This document shows positions 11,124 through 23,160 of a stretch of 64,000 nucleotides of DNA, piece by piece. This DNA is from Endothia cerciana. Taxonomy: Eukaryota > Ascomycota > Sordariomycetes > Diaporthales > Cryphonectriaceae. The stretch lies in NCBI GenBank assembly GCA_026119935.1, contig JALRMH010000007.1, positions 983,097-1,047,096 of the forward strand. Reading direction: 5' to 3'. Positions within the stretch are counted from its first letter, which is position 1, and each line of letters begins with the position of its first letter. The notes beneath the pieces were generated by a model. That model was not told the origin of the DNA, searched no databases, and saw only the letters and a program-made list of their open reading frames with translations. Position numbers and translations under genes: made by a program.

Positions 11124-14100
11124 GGTGACTCTGTAAAGTTGCCTTGACGGGAATGGGTGAGAGGAAGCGGGAGGGGGGAGGGGCACGAGGGGTGAGATTG
11201 CTTCTCCTACGCCATCTGCGACGCCTGGGCTCTGCAGGCGGGTTTGCGTCGCATGGACGAGCCCGTCGGGTCGGAGAGGGGATCAAATGTGCAGCAGCTG
11301 CATCGATCAGCCTGGAGACCGGCTCTGGCAGTTCCAAGTCGGGGTTGTCACGGTAGAGGCTGCCATCGTACCTAAGTAGGTAGGGCCCGCAGTGTTGTAG
11401 AAGTAGGGCAGGCTCTGGACCTCTGCAGCATGGGGCAGCCTGGGCAGCAGGGCAGCAGGGCAGCCTGGGCAGCAGGGCAGCAGGGCAGCAGGGCAGCAGG
11501 GCAGCTGGGCAGCAGGGCAGACTTTGCAGCCGCGTACTGTACCTGATGCGCTGCAGCGGTGTTGCTACCCTGCCCCTCATCAAAGGGTGTCGACCCCTCC
11601 TCCCCCCCCCGCGGGGGGCGTTGGTGTAACGGCGCCCACAGGGTGGCTTGTCAGGTACCAGGCACTGTCAGGCTACCTGAGCCGTAGCGCTACAGCACGC
11701 CCTGGCCAAGGTATGCCTCTGTAACAGATGACATCGTGAATGTCTAAACAGATTTCAATCTCCTGACAACCCGCTGCACCACTCTAATAGTAACATATCG
11801 GACACGGCGGGGTGCCCCTTTGAGGCACTGCTGTCACATCACCATCTCTCGAGTCCAGGTCGAGGGCCGCCAATCACGGCCACGATGCGGCACCCGCCAG
11901 ACAGTACAAAACGCCTCCGACACACACGCAGCCTGCAGTCTGACGATGCGCCTCCCTCTGGACGGTGACCCTTGATCCTGATCCCTCCTGCAGCACCAGG
12001 CGCCTTGTGTGCGAGGAGGTTATACCGAGCTGGTCGAGGCCACCTGCACTACTCCCTGCTGTGAACCCCAGCAGCCATGACCGGTCGACCCTCTCGCCAC
12101 GGTCGGGCCCGCCTCCTCCCACACGAATACCCAACCCAACCCAACCCCCCTTGGCTCATCATCCCAGCGGATGGCTGAACCGAGTGAGACATACTACTGT
12201 CTGCATGTATATGTGTGTGTGTGTGTACGGTAACCGCCTATGCCCTGACGCTTGAGCCGAGGGTCGCATATATGCGCAACCTGCCCAATCCGTCGACGAG
12301 GCGTGAAAAGCGAAGCCATGGTACGTCCTCGGCTGTGAATCACCCAACCCCCCTCCCCCTTGGGAGTCGACCACGTTGCCGACAGTCCTACTGCAGTGCT
12401 TCACCATGCCTGCTGAGCGGCCTGGCGATATTGGACTGTGGAGGTAAGCCACTGGCGGTTCCTCTCTCCGTGCCTGGACATGAGCCCCGACGGACCAGCT
12501 GGGAGTGGCCGTCCCGAGGATCATGGGACTCTTTGAGCCCCGAATTCTGCGTTATATGCTCCTGCTCCAGCTGTCATATATCGATGTGCGTAGGCCAAGT
12601 AGCCAGGGTCACGATCACGCCGCTCGGCGTGCCTTCGTCCCCAGCATCTCCCTCATTCTCACCCCAGGCCTATGGGCCATAGGAGGCCCTCCAGGTCTCA
12701 GCAAGCATCATGAAGGCCTTACTTCCCGTCCCTGCTATGCTCGGCCAGTCCCGCGCGATCCTCCAGAATCTGACCTCGAGGCCCACTCGGAATACCTCTC
12801 GACCCACCCACCCCAACGCGGCCCGAGCAGAAGAAGCCACAACAGGCCTTCTCTGCTCCTGACCGCCGTCGCCAAAGAGGGCCCGACGCTTAGGGCGGCT
12901 GGGCGCACGCACGCGTATCCTCGGGGCCGGAGCAGAAGACCCGGGCGCACGGCTGTCCACTGTCGAGGCAGGCGCCGTGGTTATAGAGGAGCACCTGGCG
13001 GGGGTCGAGACGAGGTCTGGCGAAGCGTTCTCTTGAAGCCATCGACGGGTCCGGCTGTTGCAAGGTCTATGGTCTATTTCCTAGTTGGACTGAGAGTCTT
13101 GGTGAAATTAGGGCGGGCTAGAGGGTCTCAAGTGTTACTGGACGCTGATATATAAAACCTTGTGGCTTCTAAGTGCAAATAGATTCAAACCTAGACGGGC
13201 GCAAAGAGTGAAGACAGGTGATATGTGGATGGAAATCCGAAAAGCTTGGACAATACACGCGTTCAGCAACGCAGATTCACAGCGAGCTCGTGCCTTCTGT
13301 CCGGCTCGCGGGTGTCCTGTAGACCCGAGGGCCGTTTGCCTCCCATGTTTATTAGCATCGTGTTTTTCCTGAGCTCAATATCTTCCAAAAAAAAAGGTAT
13401 CCATGGGAATAGTTTCTGGGGCCTTGTTACCTTACTGGGTTGATTATTCTGCAGTGACCGCTATTGTTCACTAATTAGGGAAAGGGCTGGGCCGCTGTTG
13501 AGCGTTGGAGTGAGCCCGCTTAGCGGGTCGTTCCCGCTGCTGATCGGACCCCTACAGCCCTGCCGTGGCGCACGCAGCGTCAACCCCCGGTCAGCAGCCT
13601 AGCTTCTTCAAGTTGTCAACTTCACCAAGCCATGTTTTGCTGACGGGCTCTATCAGTTTACACAGGTCCAAACATACGATCCAGCACCAACCCGCGAAGT
13701 AGCTCTCAGCTACGATATTACCGGGGTGAAACTGCCAGGGCTTCTACCGCATACCCTGTCCACGGAGGATTCCTGACCTGACCTCAATCCGACCTTGGCA
13801 AACATACAGCAACTGTTTGCTCTATTTGGACAAGGCCGACTCGCCCTGTCAGGCTTGGGTATCAACCATTGAAGTACATCTAGGCCATTGAACGACGAGC
13901 TGAGCGTCAGGACTTACTTCCGAGATCCTCAAGATACTGGTCTGCGTCTTTTCTCTCCAAGGTCGCCGCGACGAGAGCAGGCGGGGCTGCTGGGTGCAGG
14001 TGGTCGTCTCGAAGTGGTCTCATTCATCATTGGTGCGCAGGACCGCAGGCAGCTCGAGGCATTGACCCGGGAGGGATACGGGTTTACCTGCCCTGTGCCA

Positions 14101-14143
14101 GGCCAGTCCGACACATAAAGGTCTTGAGATCACTCAGGACGAT
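11124..14143. other. 3-kb gene-free stretch
   Basis: Open frames here (for example 12505-13155 on the plus strand) have no recognisable domain and biased composition. A GGGCAGCA-type tandem repeat lies at about 11445-11520, a short GT run at 12208-12227, and an 8-base C run with a following G run near 11605-11618. The right end must hold the promoter of the TBC gene. No RNA gene was recognised. Confidence 0.4.
11445..11520. repeat. GGGCAGCA-type minisatellite
   Basis: Imperfect tandem copies of GGCAGCAGGGCAGC-like units run for about 75 bases just upstream of the beta-propeller gene on its 5' side. It is a simple repeat with no coding meaning that I can support. Confidence 0.75.
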
Positions 14144-15644
14144 ATGGCCGAGGCAGATGGGCCAGTGCCCGTGGAAGGTGATAAAACCCCGGATGAGAAG
14201 AATGGCATGGACACTCCCGCAACTTCCAGTCCCGCACTAGACGACACTGTCGCCGAATCCATAGTCGAAGCTGAGCCGTGGCCAAGGAATCAGAAGGAGG
14301 CTCGGATCCTGGACGCCTGCAAGCGAAGAGATATTGAGGAGCTTCAGGGACTGGCCGAATCACCCGGAGGGTTCATGACGGATGGCTTGCGACTAGAGGC
14401 ATGTGAGTGGCGGTTCCGCGACCCCTCCAGCTTCCCCTCATGGCATGGCTTGTCTTTCATGCTGGTCTTTGTTCTTGCTGACTGTACCAGGGCCTGTTCT
14501 GTTGGGGCTGCCCGTGAGGAGACGAAGCCACAAGGACGAGGGGGCTCGTGAGGCGTATCCCGACAGAGAAGACCTCTCGTGGAGACACCTGCCTCCACAC
14601 AAGGACGAAGACCAGGTCAGACTCGACGTGGAAAGGGCATTTGTCTACTATCCCAACTGTAAGCAGACATACCCCCCCGCCCGGAAGCAAGCCGTTCTCA
14701 TGGATCATATTGACCATCTATCAGATCAAACAGACGAGGAACGCACGCGACAAAAGGCATCCCTCTCGAACGTCATCCTCTCCGTACTCCGCCGACACCC
14801 TTACCTCCACTACTTTCAGGGCTACCATGACATAGCCCAGGTATTCCTCCTCGTTCTCCCCCCGGGGCTGCGTGCGCCAGTGGTCTCTCGCCTCTCAACC
14901 CTCCGCATCAGGGACTTCATGCTTCCCAACCTCAACGCAGCAATAGCGCAGCTCCGTCTGATCCCGGTCATCCTGCGCGCCGCGGACCCGAAGCTCTGGG
15001 CCCACCTGTCCCAGACCGAGCCCTTCTTTGCCTTATCCGGCACGCTCACGATGTATGCCCACGACGTCCAGTCGCTGGGCGCCATCACGCGCCTCTTCGA
15101 CGTCCTGCTGGCGCGCGAGCCGGTGTTCAGCGTCTACATGTTCGCGCAGATCGTCCTCAACCGCCGGGCAGAGCTCTTCGAGACGCCGCCGACGGAGCCC
15201 GAGATGCTCCACTCCATCCTCAGCAAGCTGCCCCAGCCCCTGGACCTCGAGGCGCTCATCACGGCCACCGCGAGGCTGTGCGGGCGGCACCCGCCCGAGG
15301 CGCTCGGCAGGGCATGGGCCAGCGGGATCAGCGAGTTCAGCGTCCTCAAGACGGCGCGGAGCACGACGGAGTGCGCGGGACAGAGCGAGTCCGTGGGCCA
15401 GTACTTCTTCACGGAGCACGTGCGCGACCTCGAGAGGCGCGAGCGCAGGGCGAGGGTGGCCAAGACGCTCCTGGCCTACAGCAGACCCGCGGGCATGGTC
15501 GGCTTCGCGGTCCTGTTCGGGGTGCTGGCGTACTGGATGCGGCGGTCGGCCGTGCTGCCGGCGGTCGGCAGCGGTGGTGTGCTAGCCGCGCCGGTGAGAG
15601 CCCTGAACGCCGTGTTCTCGAGGTGGTGGTACCGGGAGTTCTAG
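14144..15644 (+). CDS. TBC-domain Rab GTPase-activating protein, Gyp8/TBC1D20 type
   Basis: Two exons, 14144-14402 and 14491-15644, join in frame (88-nt intron, GTGAGT donor, CCAG acceptor) into 470 aa. A TBC domain spans roughly residues 70-330. The catalytic dual fingers are visible: Arg135 in VRLDVER (the IxxDxxR motif) and Gln196 in YFQGYHDI (the YxQ motif). A single hydrophobic segment (about residues 422-436, MVGFAVLFGVLAYWM) followed by a basic patch near the C-terminus makes it a tail-anchored protein. That architecture is that of yeast Gyp8 and animal TBC1D20, which stimulate GTP hydrolysis on Rab1/Ypt1-class GTPases in ER-Golgi traffic. The acidic first 45 residues are low complexity. 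It is tail to tail with vps52, another Golgi-traffic gene. Confidence 0.85.
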
Positions 15645-16125
15645 AAAGGCCTCTGGGCCTTCACTCGGGCCCTGCCGTCGCTGCGGGGGTGGGCCGACGC
15701 GTGTCGGGACCTGGTTCAGTCTTTGCGGTTCGCGATGGGGCTGGACGGGATGCTTGTTGGGTGAGGTTGCGACCAGATATCGGGGCTGAAAGTGTTGTCA
15801 GACGCAGGTGTGCTCTGCTCAGACGAGGGAAGAAGCGTAAGCGCAAGAGGACCATGACGGGGTCTGTCTGTATGAGACATGCGCCTAGACGGTGTGCTCA
15901 TATGCACCCAGCGGACTAGGCAGGACTGGGCCCGTGTAGGTGTCGAGCGCATAGACTTTGTATCCATATACATACCTACATTACCTTCGCAACTTCCCAC
16001 GTCTATTAGGACCAAAATTACTCACGGGCCTCGCCAACGGCGTTGCTCACGATACATCTGCTCTCAATCCTGGACACCCGGAACGCCCCTGCCCGTCTAT
16101 AGGATCCCAAAACCCCTACCTAAGC
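15645..16125. other. Convergent intergenic region, TBC gene and vps52
   Basis: This carries the 3' ends of both genes. Nothing else is recognised. Confidence 0.5.
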
Positions 16126-18145
16126 CTAGGCAGCCTCCTGGAAGGCCGTCTTGAGCCCCTCGAAGTGCTCCACCTGCTGCCCGGCCAGCTTGCCCCCGGG
16201 CTCGCCCACGTCCCCGATGATGGTCAGGATCAGCGAGTAGTTGTTGTACAGGAACCGCTCCCTCTTCTTCCCCCTCGCGTCGGCGCCGAAGTAGGCCTGG
16301 CTGTACCGCGTCAGGAACGCCTCCATCTCGCTCCGCAGACGCCCGAGGCTCGTCACCACCGGCTCGTCGTCGCCCGCGTCCTGCGACAGGGCCAGGATGC
16401 CGTGGACGAGCTGCCCGAAGCGCTGGGTCGCGACGTGCGGGGCCGCGGAGGTGGTCTTGGCCGTGGCCGCGGGGAGGGGCCGCGACGGGAGGGACGAGGT
16501 GAGCGCCCGCACGCTCTCGCAGTGCGCGTCCATGACGCTCTGCAGCCTGGGCCACAGCGCCATCGACGTCCCGTTCACGTAGCCGTCCACGGCCGGCACC
16601 CGCCTGCGCTGCAGCTCGAACGCGAGGTGCTGGTTCAGCCGGATGCACAGCAGCAGGCCCAGGCTGTCGTACGTCTCGCCCACCAGCTGCCTTGTGAGGC
16701 TGTGGCCCAGCGCGAACGTCGGCTCGAAGATGTGGGTGAAGTGCTTCCCTATCGTGGGCATGCTGAGCGCCGGCGCGAAGAAGGACGCGAGGAAGGTGTA
16801 CTCTGCGGTCGCGTTGTCGACGAGGGCGAGGTTGAAGTTCCGGAAGGGTACCTCGAGGTAGTGCGTCGATTGGTCCTCCTCGGCCAGGTAGGAACTGATG
16901 GCGGCCTGGTTGGCCGTCTTGAGCAGGTCGATGCGCCTCCCCAGGCTGAAGGCGTCGTGCGGCGCGCCGCCGAGCTTGGAGGTCCCGCTGAGCACCGTGG
17001 CCTTGCGGGAGGTGTCTTCGTGGCCTAGCACGTCCGTCCTGTCGATCGTGTGCAGTCTGATCCTCTCGAGGGCCTTTTGATACCGGGTGAACTGGTTGAG
17101 GTAGTACCAGCGCATCGTGTTCCTGTAGGCCTGGCAGATCTCGTCGGCAAGGGCGGCGTGGTGTTTGTGTAGGAAGGTGTAAAGGTCTTTGAACTTGAGG
17201 AAATTCTGCTGCTGGATGATTTGCGCATTGATATGCGGCGACCGCAGGGCTTTTATCTGCGCCACGAGGTGGTCCCTTATCCTTTCGATGGCCTGATCTT
17301 CTCATCAGCACACACAGGAACCCGGGAACTTCCAGAAGCGGACGACCTACCTTCAGAATCAACTTCTCCAACAAGGGCCCCAGATCCGCGAGGGCCTTGC
17401 TCTGGCCCTGCCCCTTCATTGCCTTCTTGTACGCCTCCGACCGCCGGTCCAGCTCGGCCAGGGCCTTGATCCACGCCTCATCGACATGCCCCTCGGCGAT
17501 CTTGGACACGACATGCGGGCTCACACTAAGCTCCTCAACGACAGGACCCAGCCCCTTCTCGAGGGCCTGCCGGTTCTCGAGCCGCACGTTGAGCGCTTGC
17601 GACCGCGCCTGCAACGTCTCGATGTCGGCGGACACAGCGGCTAGGTCATTGCGGAAGGAGGTCAGGTTGGTCTCGACGGAGGTCAGGACGTCGTCGCAGG
17701 CGCGGATCGAGCGGTGGAGTTCCTCAAATTTGGTCTTGTCGAGCTCGTCTGTTACAAGACATCACCATTAGCGCTGTTGTCTGTACATAGGAGATGTCGC
17801 AACGAGAGGGCACAAGGGAAAGGGCAGGGACGGGAGTAAAAGAAGAGGAAGAAAGAAATCCACATACATTCCTCGACTGTCTGCGACCTATATAGCCCCT
17901 CATCGCCGGCCTCATCCCTCGCAAGATACTCCCGCAGCGAGAGCCCACCGAGGTCGATGTCAAGATCAAGGTCCTCCTCTGTTATGGCCATGCCCTCTGC
18001 TCCTCGCGTTGACGGGCTCACACTCCCACTACCACCACCATTCGTGACGGCATCCCCGCCCAGTATCTTCCCCAGCACATCTAGACTCTCCCGCCCGTCA
18101 TCGGCCATCACGGTATGGCTCTGCCTCAGGCTCGAGCCGACCGGC

Positions 18146-18176
<31 letters not shown>

Positions 18177-18385
18177 AGCCATTGGCCCGACCTCTCAGCA
18201 GAGAGGTAGTCGAGCCGGTGCCATCGCTCGATGAGACAAGCGACGCGGTCGAGGCCCTTGCTGAGCGCTGCGACGATGCGGCGTAGGGGGAGGCTCGCCC
18301 GGAGATACGCCTGGGAAGGGGAGATATCGGGCGGGAGTCGAAGCCGGGCGGGGGAGCGTTGTGCCCGAGGCGGTCGAGCCACATG
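16126..18385 (-). CDS. vps52: GARP/EARP tethering complex subunit Vps52
   Basis: Three exons, 18385-17878, 17748-17351 and 17292-16126, give 690 aa; introns are 129 and 58 nt. Vps52 is a core subunit of the GARP complex that tethers endosome-derived vesicles at the trans-Golgi network. The start MWLDRLGHNAPPPG is the one I recognise for filamentous ascomycete Vps52, although the frame stays open upstream to 18684. Residues 1-130 are Ser/Gly-rich and disordered, with an Ala-Gly run encoded by a GC-rich CCCGCG repeat at about 18144-18177. The coiled-coil Vps52/Sac2 region begins near ELDKTKFEELHRSIRACDD (about residue 170) and runs into the conserved block LHKHHAALADEICQAY and TMRWYYLNQF. Identification is firm from the coiled-coil and C-terminal blocks. 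Confidence 0.9.
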
Positions 18386-19168
18386 GCGTTGAGGAGGGAC
18401 GGTAGATTAGGTCGGGTTCGAGATGGGAAAGGGACCTCGGGGCTATGGCGCGTCGCATCGATGAGGCATCGACATCGGTGCAGCCTCGCGAGCCCAGGAC
18501 TTGTGTTCCCGTCGTCCAAGTTCGCGCCGGCAGGGAGGGAAGCGTGGACGTTCAGGGTGAATTCGGCAGGTATTTTGTGAAGTTGACAGCTGAGCTCCCC
18601 GTCTCTCGATTGGCTTCCACGACCCAACCGTCCGTCGGTCAGCCAAGGGTCGCGGCCGAGGTCCGCACACGTCACACACATCACCTTATCGATAAGCCGC
18701 GCGACGGCCTCGGCTCAGGGGCAGCTTATTGAAGTAGTAGGCGTTGAATGCTCTATTGTAATGAATAGGCTCCATCGCATAGCCAGCCAGCCAGCCACAT
18801 GTGCTGTCGTTCATCTGAAGAGGCCCGCGCGCGTGCGTCGAGTATCATAAACTCAAAGTCGGCCGCGCCTCGCGCGCCCGAAGTAAAGAATTGGGACACG
18901 ATGCCTGCCCTTTCTCGCTCATGCTCGTTCCGAAAAAGAGACTCTAACACCAAGTGAAGTGGATATATACAACAAGGACCCTGAGCCGTGAGTACAAGGC
19001 TCAGGTATGATATCAGTCAAGTCATTCGCTCCGTGGTATCCCCAGTGTCTTCCTCCTCCAATGGTCATCTGAACACCTTATTCGCGCCCCCGGGGTGACC
19101 TTGCCCCTCGCTGTCGCCCGGGGCATTGTGTTCATTCGCCCCCCTGGGACCTACCCGCCTTGGTTCAT
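18386..19168. other. Intergenic region between vps52 and the LIM-RhoGAP gene
   Basis: This holds the vps52 5' region and the 3' end of the RhoGAP gene, both on the minus strand. No other feature was recognised. Confidence 0.4.
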
Positions 19169-22100
19169 TCACTCCGCGGCGAAAATATCATTGCTCTGCT
19201 CAATCATGAATTGCACAGCAAGGTTCTTGGCGTGCATATCCGTCATCTCCCTCTCGAGACTGTGGTCTCGCATAATGCTGGGGGCGAACACGACAGCCAG
19301 GTTCTTGGGTGACATCTAGTGCGGGTTGTCAGCTACCGTGCGATAACAATAGTGTCGGGCGAGGGGCATACCAGATTCTCCGGCTCTCGCTGGGCAACTC
19401 GGGCCAGGTGGAACATGAGGAACTCGAGGCAATCCCTGTGCTTCCGCGGCAGCATGTTAACCGTCTTGCGGAGATAATCACAGCGCTCCTCCGGGTCAGC
19501 GAAACCTAGGTCCTTGTCAGCGTTTGCGTCATGGAGCAGCCTTCTCGAGGGGATTTTCTAGACTTACTGTTGGACTCCAAGATCCGGTCATAGACATCAA
19601 AGGTTAAGAGCGGTGTCGGCAGCTTGCGCAAGTACTGCTTGAGGACGCTGGTAACGGATGCGATGTCGATACTTGGATCAGAAATATCGAAGTCTTCCAT
19701 CTTTTCGAATCCCTCCTGTATCATCTTGACCTGGGAGTTGCCCCCTGACTTGCGGTAGATCCCTTCCGAGTCCATGCCTCGGAGTTCGACCTCTTCTATG
19801 CAGCGGGTCACCACGCTGGGAATCTGACGTTGCTCGTGATCGGCCCTCTCAACGAGCTCAGACCCAAACAATGTGGTGGACGCATCAACAATGGCAGTCG
19901 GCATCACAAGGTTGGCCGTAGAGATAGACTTTGGCATGTTCTGCATCGGCTGCTTGTTCTTGCCAAAGAAACCAAAGGACCGAGCATCGTTCGGGGCACC
20001 GCGGTTCTGTTGTCCGTTGGTCAGCGTTGTCGATGGGGCTTCCATGTTGGCCATTGTCATGTTGTATGGGAGCCCGATATTGTCGCCCGTCAGGCTACCC
20101 GGCTGCGGCTGCGCCCGCGGGTCGCGTTCGTTGCCCTGGAATGCAGCTACCGCTCTACCGACCTTGGTGATGTTCTGTGCTACTGTCTTTCCTCCCCTCT
20201 TCCAGTTGAACTTCTTGGCCTGGCCCTTCCTGACCTGAACGACAGTCGGGCCCTCCAGGATAGGCTCGTCGATGTCCGTGCCCACCATGGTAGCGCCAGT
20301 CTGGATGCTTGAGGCGTCGATATTGTGCACAGAGGTGCTCGACATGGCCTTATGGTTTGCGTAGATGCCCAAGCCATTGGGCTTGCCATCTGAGCTCGCC
20401 TGGGATCGGAAACGCCCCTGTATCTGGTGTGTCAGGTCGTTGTTCATGTCGGCAAGCTGGGCGTTCTTGGACGAGAGCTGCTCGAATTCGAGGAGCGCGC
20501 GGTCCCGATCAGCGATCGCCTGGTTCTTCTCATCGATCAACGAGTCCCGCTCCGCATGCAGCTGTTCGATCGTGGCAGTCATGGTCTGCTTGACGCGGTC
20601 GAGCTTCTGGACAAACTCCTTGATGGCGGAGTCCTCAAGGACGCGGGGGTCGATGGGTTGCTTCGTGTCCTTAGCTCTCTCCACGTACCCAGCCAGTACC
20701 TCCAATTGACGGATCATGATCTCTGTCTGCGAGTCCAGCACGGAGACGGTCTTCCTCTTCTCTATCAACTTCTCATTCAGAGTCAGTAGGTCCTTCTCCG
20801 AGTTGAACTGCCTCTCCAGCTCCGCGACGCGCTGCTCAGAATTGCGCAGCTGCCGCTTCAAAAATGCGGGATCGTCACCGGTTGCGCTCTGGACGGATAT
20901 CGGACTGCTTATGTCTTTCGCCTCGCCATTCGGATCGGTTACGATCGGGGTTTTTGGCCATCGCGGGGAAGTGGTGGTGCGGGTCGTCTCACTCATACTC
21001 CTGCTGTGGCCGACACGTCCCTGCGGCGTACTCGATTCAGTACTCGCAGTACGGCCGTGCCTAACGGCGTTCGACACACGTCGGAGGATAGACGATGAAC
21101 CCTCGTCGGTCCCCAGGATCCGTGCCATGTCCTCGTCCATGGTGAAGTCGCCACCAGAGCTCCATCTAGGAAGCTTTGGTGACGTCTTGTTCGGGGACCC
21201 TGGGCCGTTCTTTGCGCCGGTGGGGGCTTCTTTCGTAGCAGGTCCCGGGGGCTGGGGAGGCGCACGGGGAGACATGTACGTGTCGCTCATCTTCTGTTCC
21301 ATCTGCGGTCGCGGCGGTGGGGAAAGTTCATCCGTCTTCGCGGGCTTGCCATTCACTGCGATGAGATACGCGTCAGTACGAGTTGGGGGGTTAGCATTCG
21401 TGGACGTACCACCGCGAGCGGCGGCCGAAGCAGGAACCTCCTTCCTGGGTATCGGCCTGGGGTTCTCTGCATCGCCCGCTCTGCTCATACCCGTCATGTC
21501 TGAGGGCTGATGAGTGTCGACGGCCCTCTCACGAGTCTCGCCGCCAGCAGGAGAGCCTGACAGCTCCGCAGGGCTAGTCCGTGGGAACAAGTCAAGCTTG
21601 GGGGCCGTGTTGTCCTTCCTTGGGGGTTCATCGGCGGCTAAGGGAGAGCCGTTTTCGTCGAGACTGCCAGGATGGGTGGGGGGTTTGTTGGTTGTGAGTT
21701 TCTTACTCCTGGGTGCATCTTGCAGCTTGAAGTCGTCCGGCCTCCCATTCGTCTGTCTGCTGGGCTTCCCTTCGGGAGAGGTCTGTGACATGACGCTCCT
21801 GTCAGATTTGGATGACCTGGACGCCTTGCGTGACGGCTCCTTGGGGGTGGAGGTTTCGTAATCGGACGAGGTGCGCTTGGCTTTTTCCTGAAAGGCGATG
21901 TGAGGGGTGGATGCCTGGGAGCCGCGGCCCTCGACTTTCCTGTCTGGCGTGTTGCCTTGCCTCGCGGAGTAGTCCTTGTCGTTGGCGGTCTTGCGCATGT
22001 CCGCTGTCTCGACGTTCGACCGTGGGGACGAAACCGAAGGCACGGGGCTGGGATCCAGGACCATTGGTATAAAGTTGTAGCTGTCACGATCTGCGCCTGC

Positions 22101-23160
22101 GCCTGCACCAACCGGGTCGGCTTGTCCACCGTAGATATTACTGTTTCTGTTGTTTCGGTAGCTAGGGGCGTGCGAGCCGAGTGCATTCTCCTTTACAAGT
22201 CCTGGATGTGTCTCTGGCGAGCGGGTGGGGCGTTCGCTACCTCTCGACTCCTTTCTGGATTGTGTGGGCCGTGTCGGTCGAGGTGACAGCTCCGTAGGCG
22301 TGTCCGAGTCGGGGGAGACGCGGTCGTCCGAAAATGCATTGGGCGGTATGGCACTCGGCGGTAGGGCAGGCAGCGACTTCTCGACCATGGGGGAGTCCTT
22401 ATCTCGCGTTCGCGCCTGGGCAGCGGCTTTTGATTTTTTCCTTCGTCTTGCCATCAGCGACTCGTGGCAGTTCATGCAAAAGATACCCTGCGAGGTCCTA
22501 GCATATCGCAGGTTTTCAATCTTTCTCTTGCAGTTCCGACAACGGAAGCATGTGGCACAAAAGGCTTGATCGCCGGTCAAAATGGCCAGGTCTTCGATCT
22601 TGTTCCCACAGGCGCTGCAGCTGTATGTGCAGTTGTTGCATATGAGGGAGCCATCGCCGAGGAGGAGGAGGTTCGCATCGGAGTCGAGGAGGGTGCCGCA
22701 AGTATTGCAGCGGAAACAATTCAAATGCCAGCGGTTGCCGGCTGTAGCACAGTCAGCTGGAAGCTCTGGAGTCATAACGGGATTGTTGGAAGCAAGCTGG
22801 CAGGGAAGAGAAAAAAATGCATCACAGCTGATAAGAAGCACAGTGAAGGAGGCAGGTGGAGGAGGCAGGACACCAAGACTCAAGTCTTCAACAGTCTCAA
22901 AAAGAGACCACTAGAGGAGGGGCAGGAAGTAGGAGATCGACTGCCCGTCCAAATGAAGACGTACCAAGCTCAAAGGCCTTTCCCTCCTCTAAGATCTGGT
23001 CATCGTGAAGGTCAAGTCAGTCATTCTGTGTCGAAGGACGGCACCGCGAGGTCGCGCATCGCAGAGCTTCACCTGGACTGTAGGCCGTGGAGTTTACCTC
23101 TCCGCACCCCTTGCAGGGGAAGACATCCTCCTCCATGGGACTATCCAGATAGTCATCCAT
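19169..23160 (-). CDS. LIM-domain Rho GTPase-activating protein (Rga type)
   Basis: Five exons (23160-23098, 22995-22965, 22741-19568, 19505-19372, 19315-19169) join in frame into 1182 aa. Two LIM domains fill residues of about 16-125: CKGCGE, then WHLNCFRCNTCG, CNNC, CSACG, CATCFRCRNC and CMNCH supply the zinc ligands. A long Ser/Pro-rich linker follows, then a coiled coil at about 690-850. The RhoGAP domain covers roughly 985-1175, with the catalytic arginine in GIYRKSGG (about residue 1028) and the NLAVVFAPSIMR block at its end. This order matches yeast Rga1/Rga2-like GAPs acting on Cdc42 or Rho in polarity and septation. Exon 2 is only 31 nt and splits LIM1. The GTPase target cannot be told from sequence. 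Confidence 0.88.

Noticed and set aside
12505..13155. 216-codon plus-strand frame
   Set aside because: Composition is low in complexity and Arg/Pro-heavy, there is no domain, and GC-rich non-coding DNA often gives such frames.
13176..13198. GATTCAAACC, reminiscent of a tRNA B box on the minus strand
   Set aside because: No matching T-arm stem, A box or acceptor stem could be found around it.
15958..17028. 356-codon plus-strand frame opposite vps52
   Set aside because: Shadow of the high-GC vps52 exon.
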